Source: Pyrocephalus nanus
Taxonomy: Eukaryota > Chordata > Aves > Passeriformes > Tyrannidae
Length of the DNA: 64,000 nucleotides
NCBI GenBank assembly: GCA_038380795.1
Contig: CM076280.1
Coordinates: 2,591,501 to 2,655,500 of the forward strand
Direction of reading: 5' to 3'
The notes under the pieces are model-generated. The model saw only the letters and a list, made by a program, of their open reading frames with translations, had not been told where the DNA came from and did not search any database. The position numbers were made by a program, and so were the translations under genes. Shown in pieces: positions 1 to 11,107 of the stretch (position 1 is its first letter; each line of letters opens with the position of its first letter).

Positions 1-2167
1 CAGCCTGGTGACACTGCTCCAAACCCTGCAAGCTGGAACCACCACCTCAAATCTTCTGGTGGTCCCCCCAGCTCCCAGTGCTGCCCTGCAGGCTCTGGAA
101 TCCTTCAGGACCAGTAATCCATGGGAATGCCAGTGCTGTTGGCTCCTGCCTCTCCCAACAGGGACTCGAAGCAGCAAGCTCAGGATGAGGTCTGGTGCAA
201 TGTGGTGGACACAGGAGGGCAAAGGCTGCTCCAGTATCTCTGCCCATACAAGTATTTGGCTTCCCACATCTGGCACAGCTGCTTTGTAGGTCCCTGAGGT
301 GGGGGTCAATGCAGCCAACAAAACCCACAAGCACAAGGAGGGGAACACAGAGCCCCAGAGAAGGAACAGGTCCTTTGCCAGCAGCCAGGAGCACATCCCT
401 GCACCACACTCAGGCTGTCCAGCCAGGAGATGACCTGCCCAAGCACACAGCCTACGCCACAGCATTCCACAGCTCCCTGTCCCAAGGAGATATCTGCACC
501 CTGGCCTTTAGAAACACCTGCCCATGGCCTGCTCTGTGCTCTCCCTGTGGACACGGGCACAGCCAGGGGGGCAGGTCTGGCTCTGCCCAGCAGCAAAGCC
601 TTCAGCTCCAGCACAGCTCTGCAACCTCAGAGCTCCTCCAAACTGAGCTGAAACTGGAGCTGCCACATCTGCTGACAGGCAAGAGAGCCCTGAACACAGA
701 GCTGGGGTGGGGATGAACCCCTCATCCCATCCTCATCTTCATCTCCTGTCTTCAACAGGCAGCACTGGTAAAAACCTGGGAGAGGAACTGAGTCCCATGT
801 ATTTATGTTCCAGAATATTCCAAGAGGGAATATTCTGCCCACAGGGAGGGTCTGGGGACCTCTCACAGCAGCTCAACCCCCCTCCCTCATGGCTGTGTTT
901 GTACTGCAGATGGAGATCCCCAGAAGAGAGGCCCTGGACTGCCTGGGGTCAGTCTGTGCTGCTGTCACCTCCTGGATGGACGGTAGGGTTGAAGAGGGGC
1001 CCTGCCACTGTCCCCAACATCCATCTGTCCCTTGCCACTGTCGATGCCTGAGCTCCACAGACACAGGTAAATCGTGTCAGAGCACTGACCTGGGTGAGGA
1101 GCCAGCAGACAGTGGGGATGGCCCTGCCCAGGGACACAGGGTCACTCCTCAGGCACTTCAAAATGTTCCTCCCCTTGGGATGATCAAAACCTCCCCTTCA
1201 TTTGAAGAGCTGAATCCATTTGCTGACATTCCCAGTGATCCCCAACAAAAGTAAAGCTTTTCCCCAGCAAATTTACTTGACCCTAAAGAAAAAAAAATAC
1301 CAGTCTGGGATTGCCCATTCCAGGCTGATCAGCACAGCTCAGCCCACAGGACAGGCACGTGGAGCAGCCCTGCTGAGGGAACAGCAAACCATCCCTCCTG
1401 CAATCCCAGCTCTCCTGAACCTCTGGAATGTCAGCAGAGCAGAATGTGAGAGATAAAGGTGTACCTGCCCAGCCTGGCCATGTCCTGCTCTCCTGCCCCA
1501 CACAGCACCTCAACAGCAGCAGGACCATGGTTTGTGTCGATCCACTCCAGCCCTGCCAAACCCGCAGCTCTCCCCAGCACACACAGAGTGCTCGGAGGTG
1601 TTCACACGCCCTCCTGTCTCCAAGGAGCTCCCCAGGCTCACACAAAGCCTCTCCTCTCCCTGTCTTTATTGAAAAAGGCTTTTAAGAGACAGGCAGGACA
1701 GTACCCAATGCACTGTCCCCCTCACTAGAGCAGGCAGACTCACGGCTGGTGGGAGGAAAAGAGTCCTCGGGGACAGGGCTTTCAAAATAATAATACATAA
1801 ATTATAGCAAAGAGTCTCTGTGGGACTCCCAGGCCATGGGAGTCTCCCCCCACAACCATCTCCCAGAGGGTTTGAGGCTGCAGGAATCACTCCTAACGCT
1901 CAAACCAGCAGGTTCCACCCGCTCCACCCTGCAGCACAAGGCACTGGAAGAGAGAGCCGGGATAAACGTGATCCCACACGGATCCCGGCACCTCCAACCC
2001 CCCTCAACGGGCATGGGGGAGACCCAGACCCCCATCTACTCCTCCAGGTGCCGGGATCTGGCTCCCTGGGGATAACCAGGCACCTGCAGAGTCATCCCCC
2101 ACCCTCCCCTCCCCCGGGAGACCGAGCAGGGCTGAAAACTGAGCAGAGAAACCCCCCAAGCACTCAC

Positions 2168-2281
2168 GTGTGAGCCCTGGCTCTCCCAGCTGCTCCATGC
2201 AGGCTCAGGATCCTCTCCAAGCACCAGCCTCCTGTGCCCAGGCTGTGATTCAGCTGCCACTAGCCTTTGACTGTGGCACCA
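2168..2281 (-). other. Unassigned exon-like segment
   Basis: Read on the minus strand, a long pyrimidine tract ending in TTTACAG precedes base 2281, and a consensus donor GTGAGTG follows base 2168. The enclosed 114 bp is open in one frame (38 codons). A second frame ends early with the residues GATVKG and a stop. A minus-strand AATAAA at 1665-1670 could close such a transcript. I do not recognise the peptide. It could be the end of a neighbouring gene, a 5' or 3' untranslated exon, or chance. Confidence 0.3.
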
Positions 2282-4261
2282 CTGTAAAGAAGGGGGGGGA
2301 AAAATAAAACAAAACCAGTGTATGAACGTCCCAAGGGAGCAGAGATCCAACGTGGGAAGTCACAAATTAAATTGTAAGCTGGGAAGAGATGGCGGCCCCG
2401 TCCTCCCCTGGCTCCCAACAGCAAAGAATCAACTCCTCCTAACTCCTCTCCTCGCATTCCAACCCCTGGGACTGACCTTAACCTGCAGTTTTGTTCAAGT
2501 CTCCAGCAAACTGCCCATTCAGCTGGTTGGCCTGGGAGTTAATGACTTTCTTTTAAAATTTAACACAGTTCTCCATCACAAATTTCAGTCTGCCAGCACT
2601 GGGATCTGCCTTTGGCTGGATATTCAAATCCAAGCACGTGCCTGGACAGTTATTCCAGGCAAAAGGGTAAAGAACACACACAGAAAACCCACGAGGTTGA
2701 AGCTGCCTTAGAAACTAAAGAAACTAAATCAGACTGGGAAAAATTATCTGGCTTTCTAAATGGTAAGAGGATTGGAAGAAAGAGGGTTTGGGCTATTTCT
2801 GGGCAATCCTGAGGGCAGATTTCTGGGATTAGCACAGTCTGCCATATAGGGCAGGCACACAAACCACAGCAGTCTCCCAGCAGTGGGATTGCTGCAGCCC
2901 CCTCTTCCCCAGGGTCCAGCTGAGGTGCTCCTGTCTCTGACAGCACCTCAAGCTCAGCTGAACCACTCCCTGGAAAACACCAATGAGGAACCCAACAAAT
3001 CTGCAGACTGGCTGATAACCAAATCCTTTCCCAATCTGGGACCCAAGGAAGGTTTCTCCTCCTGACAGGGTATCTTTAGGAACACCACACCTTCTCTGCT
3101 CTCATCCCACAGTCTGAGCATCCTCTTGGAGCCCAAATCTGCCAGACAGCCCTGGCAGCCCCATCAGCACCCTCAGCGTGGTCTTTGCTGCTGCCTTTGC
3201 CAACCTGCAGCTCTGTTGGCATCTGCTGTCCAGGCAGATGCACTTGGGGTTCCACATTCCTGGAAAACTGCCCCTCTCCCAGCCTGGAGAGAACGTTGCA
3301 CTGGGGGTTAAACGAGTCCTGACCCAACACTAACAAACACCTCATGGGCTGCTCCTGCCCTCTGCCCTCTGCCCAAAGCCACCCATCCCCTTCCACAGCG
3401 TCCCCACAGCCAGCACAGGATCCCAACAGGGCCCTCAGGGCAGCACAGCGGCTTTGGTGAGACATCAGAGCCTGAGCCATGTCCAGAGCCTCACAAGAAC
3501 TTTGCATCTCCAAGGGACTTGACACTTTGCACCCGTAGTTTTGGGTAACAAACCTCTTTGGGTGATCTCTTTTTCCAAATCTCTCTCTCTGCCCCTTCCC
3601 CACAAAATTAACAGCCTGAACGTGCAAAGGGGTCACCCCACAGTGATTCCTGGGCTCTGCACTGGTGAGGCAGCGCTGTCAGAACTCAGGATGGCCCTGG
3701 CCTGGAGCACAGTGAGTGTTCCCAGGGCAGGCAGAGGCTCTGGGACAAACCCTGGGAGAGCAGGGGCTGGGACAGCTCCCCAGGAATCTGGGCTGCTCCC
3801 CAGGAACGCAGAGAGAGCACAGAGCAGCCCGAGTGCACAAGGAATTGTTCCTGTGCCCATCCTTTGGCAGGGCCAAGCTTGCTGAACTCTGAAAACAGTT
3901 CATCTTGTCCCTCACCCTTTCCATTCTGTGGCTGGAACCAGAGCAGCTACAACAATGGGGTGGTTTGTGTTAGAGCTACTCCCTAAACTCCATGTCTCTC
4001 CATGAGAGCAGCAGAGAAGGTGGGAGAGCAAAAAGCTCTTGTTTTATTTCCATGCAGATTTTCACCTGTCTTGAACACCCAGGGTTAATTTGGCAGAGGG
4101 ATCCCTTAGCAGCCCAGTGATGCTTCCTGGGCACTCCAGAAACATCCTGTACAGAACAGCTCCTGCAGGGCCTGGCAGAGCCTCCCACTCTCACCCCCCA
4201 GTGAGGAAACAGCGGCTGCAGGGGATTCTGGCAGAGCAATCCATGGGTTATCCATCCATGG

Positions 4262-4427
4262 ACCGGGGACTCCCCATCCCTGGAAGTGTCCAAGGCCAGG
4301 TTGGACGGGGCTTGGAGCAACCTGGGCTGGGGGAAGGTGTCCCTGCCCGTGGCAGGGGGTGGGAATGGATGAGTTTTAAGGTCCCTTCCCACCCAAACCA
4401 TTCTGTGATTGTGATTCTCTGATTCTG
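4262..4427 (+). mobile_element. CR1 3' fragment
   Basis: Matches the typical avian CR1 3' end: CCATCCCTGGAAGTGTCCAA, then a TTGGAGCAACCTGG core, CCCTGCCCGTGGCAGGGGGT, and a tail of CCAAACCATTCTGTGATT followed by 8-bp tail-like repeats. Confidence 0.9.
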
Positions 4428-5275
4428 GGGAACACAGCCCAGGCTAATTCACCCTCAGAAGGCTGAGAGAAGAGACACTGAGCCCAGAGCATTAATGGGG
4501 CACCATAAACTACTTTTTATTTCTTTTTTTTGTCCTCCTTCTCTCCTTTTGCCTTCTCTAGCCTTCAGGCTAACAGTAGGCTGGGCACACACCTCACTTG
4601 GGAACAGTCCCCAAACACCCCAAAATCCCCCCAGCTCAAGGCTTTGCCCTTGGTTTTGCATTTCCTTAAGGCAGTGGGACTTTTCAGGCCATTTAACACA
4701 TACCTGTCTTACACCTTTTTAAAGAGCTGATTAAAAGCACAGCTAATTACAGCAGTACATAAATTCATGGCACCACTCTTCTCCCTGTGCTCTGAACCCC
4801 TGATGGCACTGGTGAAGAGCAGCCCAGTGAGACATTCCAGGTCTCTTAGAGGGTGTCTGATCTGAGCATCCAGTCCTGCTGCAGCATTTTGACAAATGCT
4901 GAGTATTAATGCATTGCTGATTTATTTTAATGCAATAAAAATAATACAATAATCAAGCCGAGTCTTTAGTGACACTTCCCATAAAAGAGATCGGTTTCAA
5001 TACAGCAAAAGGTCTCTTGGGAATGATGCTTTGGCCTTAGAATGCTCAAATGGATCAAGGTAATTAAGTTAAAACAGCTTAAGAAGTTATTGACTGTCAC
5101 CTGAGCTGAACTCTGTGCTCAGTCTGGAGCTGCAGCAAAGAGCTGAGCTGCTGCATCAGGTAACTGAGACCATTTACCTGGATCCTGCTTCCCAGGGCTC
5201 CACCCAGGCTCTGGCACTCCCAGTGAGCCCCTTCAGCTCACTGATTTCACAGAAAATTAACTATTCCTGGCACAG

Positions 5276-5560
5276 CAAAGAGATTCAGGGTTGGAAAGGA
5301 CCTTAAAACTCATCTCATTCCACCCCCTGCCATGGGCAGGGACACCTTCCACCAGCCCAGGTTGCTCCAAGCCCCATCCAACCTGGCCTTGGACACTTCC
5401 AGGGATGGGGAAGCCACAGCTTCTCTGGGCAAACCTGTGCCAGGGCCTGCCCACCCTCCCAGGGAAGGATTTCTTCCTAATATCTGACTAAATCTACTCT
5501 CCTTCAGTTTAAAGCCATTCCCCTTGTCCTGGGGCACAACAGAAAGGGGTAAATGTCCCT
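5276..5560 (-). mobile_element. CR1 3' fragment
   Basis: Reverse-oriented CR1: GGGTTGGAAAGGACCTTAAA begins it on the plus strand, followed by CCATGGGCAGGGACACCTTC and the GGCCTTGGACACTTCCAGGG core. It runs further 5' in the element (to CCCCTTGTCCTGGGGCA) than the plus-strand copy at 4262. Confidence 0.9.
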
Positions 5561-5779
5561 TTTTCTTGGCAGAGATCTGCTTTGCCTTCTGGTAAAACCT
5601 CCCTTTGAGGCTGCACCAAGTTATAAAATCAAATGTACCGAGGTTCTCCTACACTTTTATGTTCAGGTTGAGCTAATTGAGTTGAAAGCTGCATCTGAAA
5701 AGGCAGCTGCCTCCTTTTTGTCCCCATAGCTCCATGATCCTGACTCCCCCCTTTAGCCCAGGCATGGGAGCAGGCACAC

Positions 5780-5985
5780 AGAGTCTCTCAGGTTTAGAAG
5801 GGACCCAGAAGGCTCATCAACTCCAACCTCCTGCTCCTTGCAGGACTACAAAAAACAAACAAACAAAAAAAATTATATGACTAATTGTGTCCTCCAGATG
5901 TTTCTGGAGCTCTGGCAGGCTTGGTGCCATGAGCATTTCCCCTGGGAACCTGTTCCAGTGACCCACCACTCTCCCAAGTGAGGAA
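5780..5985 (-). mobile_element. Diverged CR1-like fragment
   Basis: Reverse-oriented, diverged CR1 sequence. GTTTAGAAGGGACCCAGAAG, TCAACTCCAACCTCCTGC and the GGGAACCTGTTCCAGTGACC motif follow CR1 order, interrupted by an A-rich tract near 5850-5875. Confidence 0.65.
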
Positions 5986-7574
5986 TCCTTCCAAGAATAT
6001 CTAATAATATAAGAATATTCAAGAACATTTAAGAAAATAAAAGCAGACCCACTGGGTGAGACAAAGCTCAGTGTCCTGTTTCCTGTCAGAAAGTGATGCC
6101 TGGGGGAGAACACAAGAATGGAGGAGGCACAAGAGACATTTGCCCAAAATAGCTGCCCAGCCCCAAACCATTTTCAATTGAAGGACTTTCCACTACAGTT
6201 GGATCAAATTTACTGTACATTTTGCAACCACAGAAGGAGTTGGATCCCATTTGGGTGGTGGCACACCATTAGCCCAGCCTTACTGGGGCCCCCTTAAACC
6301 ACTTCTGTGGATTAACTTGAATTCTGGATCAATTAGCAGAGCCCAGCCTGATCATTGCACATATTGCTTCCCCCTGATTCTATTACCCACAATCAGGAAG
6401 GCTCTCCCATCCCTCCAAGCTGAAAACACTCACTTTTCCCAACGTTATTAAAGAGCAGGAGGTTCATCTGTCCAGGGGAGACAACGCCTGACCCTGCTGC
6501 AGAGTTCAGGCCTGGAGAGCAGGTCTGGCTGAAGAGCAAACAGGAACGAGATTCATGGCTCCACAAACCCAAATGGGCACTGGGGAAGGTGACACAGAGG
6601 TTACCCTACAGCTTCCCTTTGCAAAGCACTTTCCAAAGGCAGTAACAAAGTTAAGAGTTAATGCAATAGTCGGCCCACGCAGCTGGAAATAGCTCCTGAC
6701 CTGGAACATGGGATTTGTCCAAGTGCCTTTCTCAGGTCACTCACAGGAGAGTCCACTCGATCAGCAGAATTTCAGGCTGGAATATTTTTGACAGTTAGAA
6801 CTGCTGAATTAATATATATGGTAAAAAAAAAAGCAGGCCAGGAAGATATTTTGAGAGTGAAAAGTGCTGTATTTGGAGGCCTTTGACAGAGATGATGTAA
6901 CTTGGAGGGCCTGAGGAAGAGAAGTGTGTGAGTGACACCTGCATGGGACACCTGCATGCACTGGGAACTGGGCTCTGCCTGGCTTGTCTTTAGGGAGAGG
7001 AAAAACAGAATGATTCCAGACATTAGCTCTGAGTTAGAGGACTGAAGCACTTGAAAATTTATAAATTATAATGACCAAGTAAAAGCTTATTTCCTATTCA
7101 AAATGATGGCGTCAAGTGTATCAAAATAATATGTTTTCCATTAAAAAAACCCCAAACCACAGACAATCTCCCACACAAATTTAAACTGGCAAATGCAACC
7201 CCCTGTACCACCATCCCACACCAGTTTGGGACGTGTCCCTGTGTCCCTGCCTTCAGCCTCGTGGACGCTGGGTCTCTTGCTGCTGGTTACACCACTGAGA
7301 GCCAACAGGGCATGCCCTGAGCTCTGCCCTGTCCCTCTGCCTCACCCTCAGCCATATCTGGCTCTGCACAGCACTGGGGGTGCATCTGTTCAGCACTAAT
7401 GAGGGCAAAGAGGTGAGAAGTGACTCACAGGGTCAGGAACTCACTGAACACCTTTCAGGCTCAGGAGCTCCCAGATCCTTGTCCCATCAGCTTTTCCACC
7501 CCAGGTTCTCCCCCTCTGTCCTCACTCCTACTCCCAGCCCCAACAGTGCCCACAAACTCCCAGTCACTGCGGTG

Positions 7575-8515
7575 CAGCACCACCTACAGCTGCCCCTACA
7601 CCTACAACTGCCCCCATACCTACACCTGTCCCTACACCTACACCAACAGCTGCCCCTACACCTACACCTACAGCTGCCCCCATACTTATACCTGTCCCTA
7701 CACCTACACCTGTCCCTACACCTACACCTACAGCTGCCCCATCACATGCACTGACACTTGTCCCTATGGCTACACCTGCCCTTATCCTTACCCTTATCCC
7801 TAGCTATCCCTATCCCCTACCCCTACAGCTACACCTGCCCCTCCCCTTATCCCCTATTCCTTCCCTTCCCCTTATCCCTTATCTCTATCCCCTTCCCCCG
7901 CCCCATCCCTACTCCTACCTATACACCTATCCCCATCCCTTAATCTTTTCCTTTCCCTTGCCCCATCCTTGCCCCTAAACCTATCCCTATTCCTGCTCCT
8001 GCCCCATCCCTATCCCCATCCCCTGCCACTATCCTTGCTCCTGCCCCTATCCCTTCCCCTCCACTACCCCTTGCCCCTATCCCTGTCCCCATCCGAATCC
8101 CTATCCCTGCCATCCCCATCCCCATCCCTATCCCTGTTCCCATCCCCATCCCCATCCCTATCCCTGTTCCCATCCCCATCCCCATCCCTATCCCTGTTCC
8201 CATCCCCATCCCCATCCCTATCCCCGTTCCCATCACCATCCCTATCCCTGTTCCCATCCCCATCCCTATCCCTGCCATCTCCATCCCTATCCCCGTCCCC
8301 ATTCCCGTCCCCATCCCCATCCCTGTCCTTGCCCCTATCCCTGACATCCCCATCCCCATCCCTGTTCCCATCCCCATCCCTGCCATCCCCATCCCTATCC
8401 CTGTCCCCGTCCCCATCCCCATCCCTGTCCTTGCCCCTATCCCTGCCATCCCTATCCCTATCCCTACCCCTATCCTTATCCCTTATTCTCTATCCCTCTC
8501 CCTACCCCCTATCCC
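7575..8515. repeat. C-rich telomere-like satellite upstream of POLE3
   Basis: An array of about 940 bp, almost pure pyrimidine on the plus strand apart from spaced A residues. The left part (7575-7760) uses CCTACA/CCTACACCTG units. The right part uses hexamers CCCATC, CCCTAT and CCCTGT. Between about 8120 and 8240 the hexamers form a 30-bp higher-order unit repeated about four times. The minus strand is G-rich (GGGATG/GGGATA), resembling TTAGGG variants, and could form G-quadruplexes. Open frames across it, such as MGMGTGIG repeats on the minus strand, are by-products of the periodicity. Confidence 0.9.
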
Positions 8516-8642
8516 TTCCCCGTCCCCGTCCGTCCCGTCTCCCGCCATTCCCGGTTCCCGGGGCGGGGCGGGCGGTGTCGCGGTGCGCGCCGGGAGCGGG
8601 CGGGGCGGCGGAGCGCGGGCTGCGGTACGGCCGGGCCGGGAG
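8516..8642 (+). promoter_or_regulatory. POLE3: CpG-rich POLE3 promoter and probable 5' UTR exon
   Basis: A short G+C-rich, CpG-dense block (GGGGCGGGGCGGGCGG and GGGCGGGGCGGCGG are Sp1-like) separates the satellite from POLE3. The coding exon is preceded by an acceptor (TTGCAG ending at 8872), so transcription should start upstream. A possible 5' UTR donor, GCG|GTACGG, lies at 8624/8625 but is not a strong consensus. The position is inferred from CpG content and splice logic. Confidence 0.55.
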
Positions 8643-8855
8643 CTGGGGCACCCCAACCTCCCGGGATCCCCCAACCCTGCCGGGACCCCCCAACCCTGCT
8701 GGGACCCCCCAACCCCGCCGGGATCCCCCAACCCCGCCGGGACCCCCCAACCCCGCTGGGGCACCCCAACCCTGCTGGGATCCCCCAACCCTGCTGGGAC
8801 CCCCCAACCCCGCCGGGATCCCCCGACCCCGCCGGGACCCCCCGCGCCCCTGACC
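8643..8855. repeat. 19-bp minisatellite in POLE3 5' UTR intron
   Basis: About ten to eleven copies of a 19-bp unit close to CCGGGACCCCCCAACCCCG, varying at GGGAC/GGGAT and CCTG/CCCG. It ends about 20 bp before the acceptor of the first POLE3 coding exon. Open frames on both strands (GLGGPSRVG or NPAGTPQP repeats) are repeat by-products. Confidence 0.9.
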
Positions 8856-8882
8856 CCCCGATTGCCTTGCAGGAGGCCCAGG

Positions 8883-11107
8883 ATGGCGGAGCGACCGGAG
8901 GACCTGAACCTGCCCAACGCCGTCATCACCCGCATCATCAAGGAGGCGGTGGGTGCCGGGCCCGCGGCGGGAGGAGCGGGGCACGGGGGGCTGCGGCCCT
9001 TGCAGACCCTCGGACACCCCGGTCCCTGTCCCCATTCAGTGTCCCGAGCCCCTCCCGAGGGGACAGAGCTGGCACTGTCCCCTCTCGGATGCCGGGGGGA
9101 CACCCCGGGGTCGGTCCGGGCTGCGCTGTCCCAAGGGATGCTCCAAAGCCGAGACAGGTCCTGCAGTGGGACTGTCAGAACCCCCCGAAAACTCACAGCA
9201 AACCCCCGTGTCCGTATAAAAATCTACAGTAATTCTGAGCCGTTAATATAATTGGGTCTGGAGCTGTGAGACGTTGCTGGGTGGATGTGGGTCTGGCAGG
9301 GGGTTGGGGTGTGACAGGAGATGGAAGTCACTGGATGAGTTACCCCGGACATAGCGGCCAGACCCCCCAGCCCAGGGGTCCCTCAGATTCTGCTCGGGGC
9401 ACTGAGGGGACGCAGTCACTGCAGGTGGCTTTCAGCTGCATCAGAGCTGTGACAGCACCCCAGAGCTCCCTCAGAGCTGGGAACCTCCGAGTTCCCTGTT
9501 CCAGGCCCTCTGAATGCCTTAACGGAACTGACACATGAATTAGACGAGTTTAAGTCATCTTTAGCAGCTGCTGATAAAAGCTGAATTTGTTTTCCAGCTT
9601 CCTGATGGAGTCAACATTTCCAAAGAAGCCCGGAGTGCAATATCCCGAGCAGCAAGTGTGTTTGTGCTGTATGCAACGTCCTGGTAAGGACTGGGTGCAG
9701 CTGACTGATAATTCACCTCTCTGCTGGCCTGGAGGCTCTTTCCCTGTGTTTGTTTCTGTATTGTCTGTTTGTATCAGTAAACCCTGCCTGGCTGCAGCAG
9801 GTGGGTTTGAACAGCCTGTAACAACCCATGGGAAGGCAGCTGGGCTGGGGACACAGAGATGTCCCAAAAAGAGGGGTCCCAAACTGCCATTAACCTTAGA
9901 ACAAGGCTTCACGTTCTTCCTGGCAAAGGCAGGAGCACTTGGCTCACTTTTTAGTTTATGGCGGAGCAAGTGTGAGCCAGCCTGGAGCTGCCTCAGAGGG
10001 CACAGTCAGGTTTTTGGGGTGTCCAGGCAGTCACTCCTCTGGTGTCAAATACTCACAGGGCTGTGGGGAACTGGCACAGCCAGTGTTCAGGCCTTCTCCT
10101 TCCCTCTGCTTGTAGAAAAGGTCTGTGCAAGCAGAAAACTAATGTGGGAAAGCACAGACAGCCAGTGTAAACAGGAAAGTGTCTCAAACCTCCATTACAA
10201 AGAGATAAAAAAACCTCTAAATGTTTAGGAGATGGCTTTTATGGGTTTTTTAAGTTGATTGTGACTTGTAATAGATAAGAGGGAGTTGATGACAGTTCCC
10301 AACTGCCTCTCTTTTACTTCTTGTTTTTGCCTCGTTTTTTTCCCAGTGCAAATAACTTTGCCATGAAGGGGAAGAGGAAAACGCTGAATGCTGGTGACGT
10401 GCTCTCTGCCATGGAGGAGATGGAGTTCCAGAGGTTCATGGTCCCTCTGAAGGAATCCCTGGAAGGTACAGGCCTTTATTTGTGTCAGGAGAGTCTGATC
10501 AGCACCGAGTCGTGTTTTCCTCGAACGCTGGACAAGCAACACTTACTTGCCTGTCTTGTCTCTCTTCTCTTTGCCCAGCATCCTACACTGCAGTTTGCCT
10601 GGGGAATAACTAATGTGCACCTTAACGGGACTGGGATAACATTATTGCACAACTGATGAGGATTGAGCAAGTCTCATCTGCCCTCACTCCCCTATTATGT
10701 TTATCTAAGGAAAGCCGTAGGTGCTGCCTGTAAATGTGAACTCCTGCGTCCTTTTCAGCATTTTTCTGCTGAAATTTAACCTGCTTTCCTATGGAGCTGC
10801 TCAGCACAGCTCAGCTCGTAGGGTGAGTTGCTGCTCTGGGCTCCCTGCCCCCCTGGAGAGCCGGGAGAGCAGGGGGTGTTGGAGCTCAGCCGCTGCCCTG
10901 CCCGTGCCAGGGAAGTGCTGATCCCTCACTGCTCCCTCTCCTTCAGTTTACAGGCGGGAGCAGAAGGGGAAGAAGGAAGCCAGGAAGGATAAAGACAAGA
11001 AGGCAGACTCAGAGGAGCAGGATAAAAGCCGAGAGGAAGACAACGATGACGATGATGAGAGGATGGAGGAGGAAGAGCAGAACGACGAGGAGGAGGTGGA
11101 CAACTGA
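8883..11107 (+). CDS. POLE3: DNA polymerase epsilon subunit 3 (CHRAC17)
   Basis: Four coding exons: 8883-8948, 9598-9683, 10347-10465 and 10947-11107, all with GT-AG borders, giving 143 residues (human 147). It begins [20 protein letters not shown], a near-invariant POLE3 start. Residues about 8-75 form a histone fold of the H2B/NF-YB type ([19 protein letters not shown], then [19 protein letters not shown]). The C terminus is a Lys-rich stretch followed by a long Asp/Glu run ending EEEVDN, the acidic tail that contacts histones. Compared with human, about four residues are missing in the Lys-rich linker. In known biology it pairs with POLE4 in polymerase epsilon and with CHRAC15 in the CHRAC remodeller, and it acts as an H3-H4 chaperone in the nucleus. 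In human it lies next to ALAD, as here. Confidence 0.97.

Larger units (their letters stand above)
1..7570. other. Left flank without an identifiable gene
   Basis: No open reading frame here gives a protein I recognise. In reversed human order, C9orf43 and RGS3 would lie to the left of POLE3, so this may be intergenic or intronic DNA of such a neighbour, but no coding similarity supports that. It contains CR1 fragments (about 4262-4427, 5276-5560 and 5780-5985), one exon-like segment on the minus strand (2168-2281), and AATAAA hexamers on the minus strand at 1665-1670 and 4516-4521. The middle part, about 4,900-7,150, is more AT-rich than the rest of the window. Confidence 0.5.

Noticed and set aside
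7940..8853. Open frames MGMGTGIG (minus) and PSLSLFPSPS (plus) over the C-rich array
   Set aside because: Pure translation of a hexameric satellite on both strands, with no conserved domain and no splice context.
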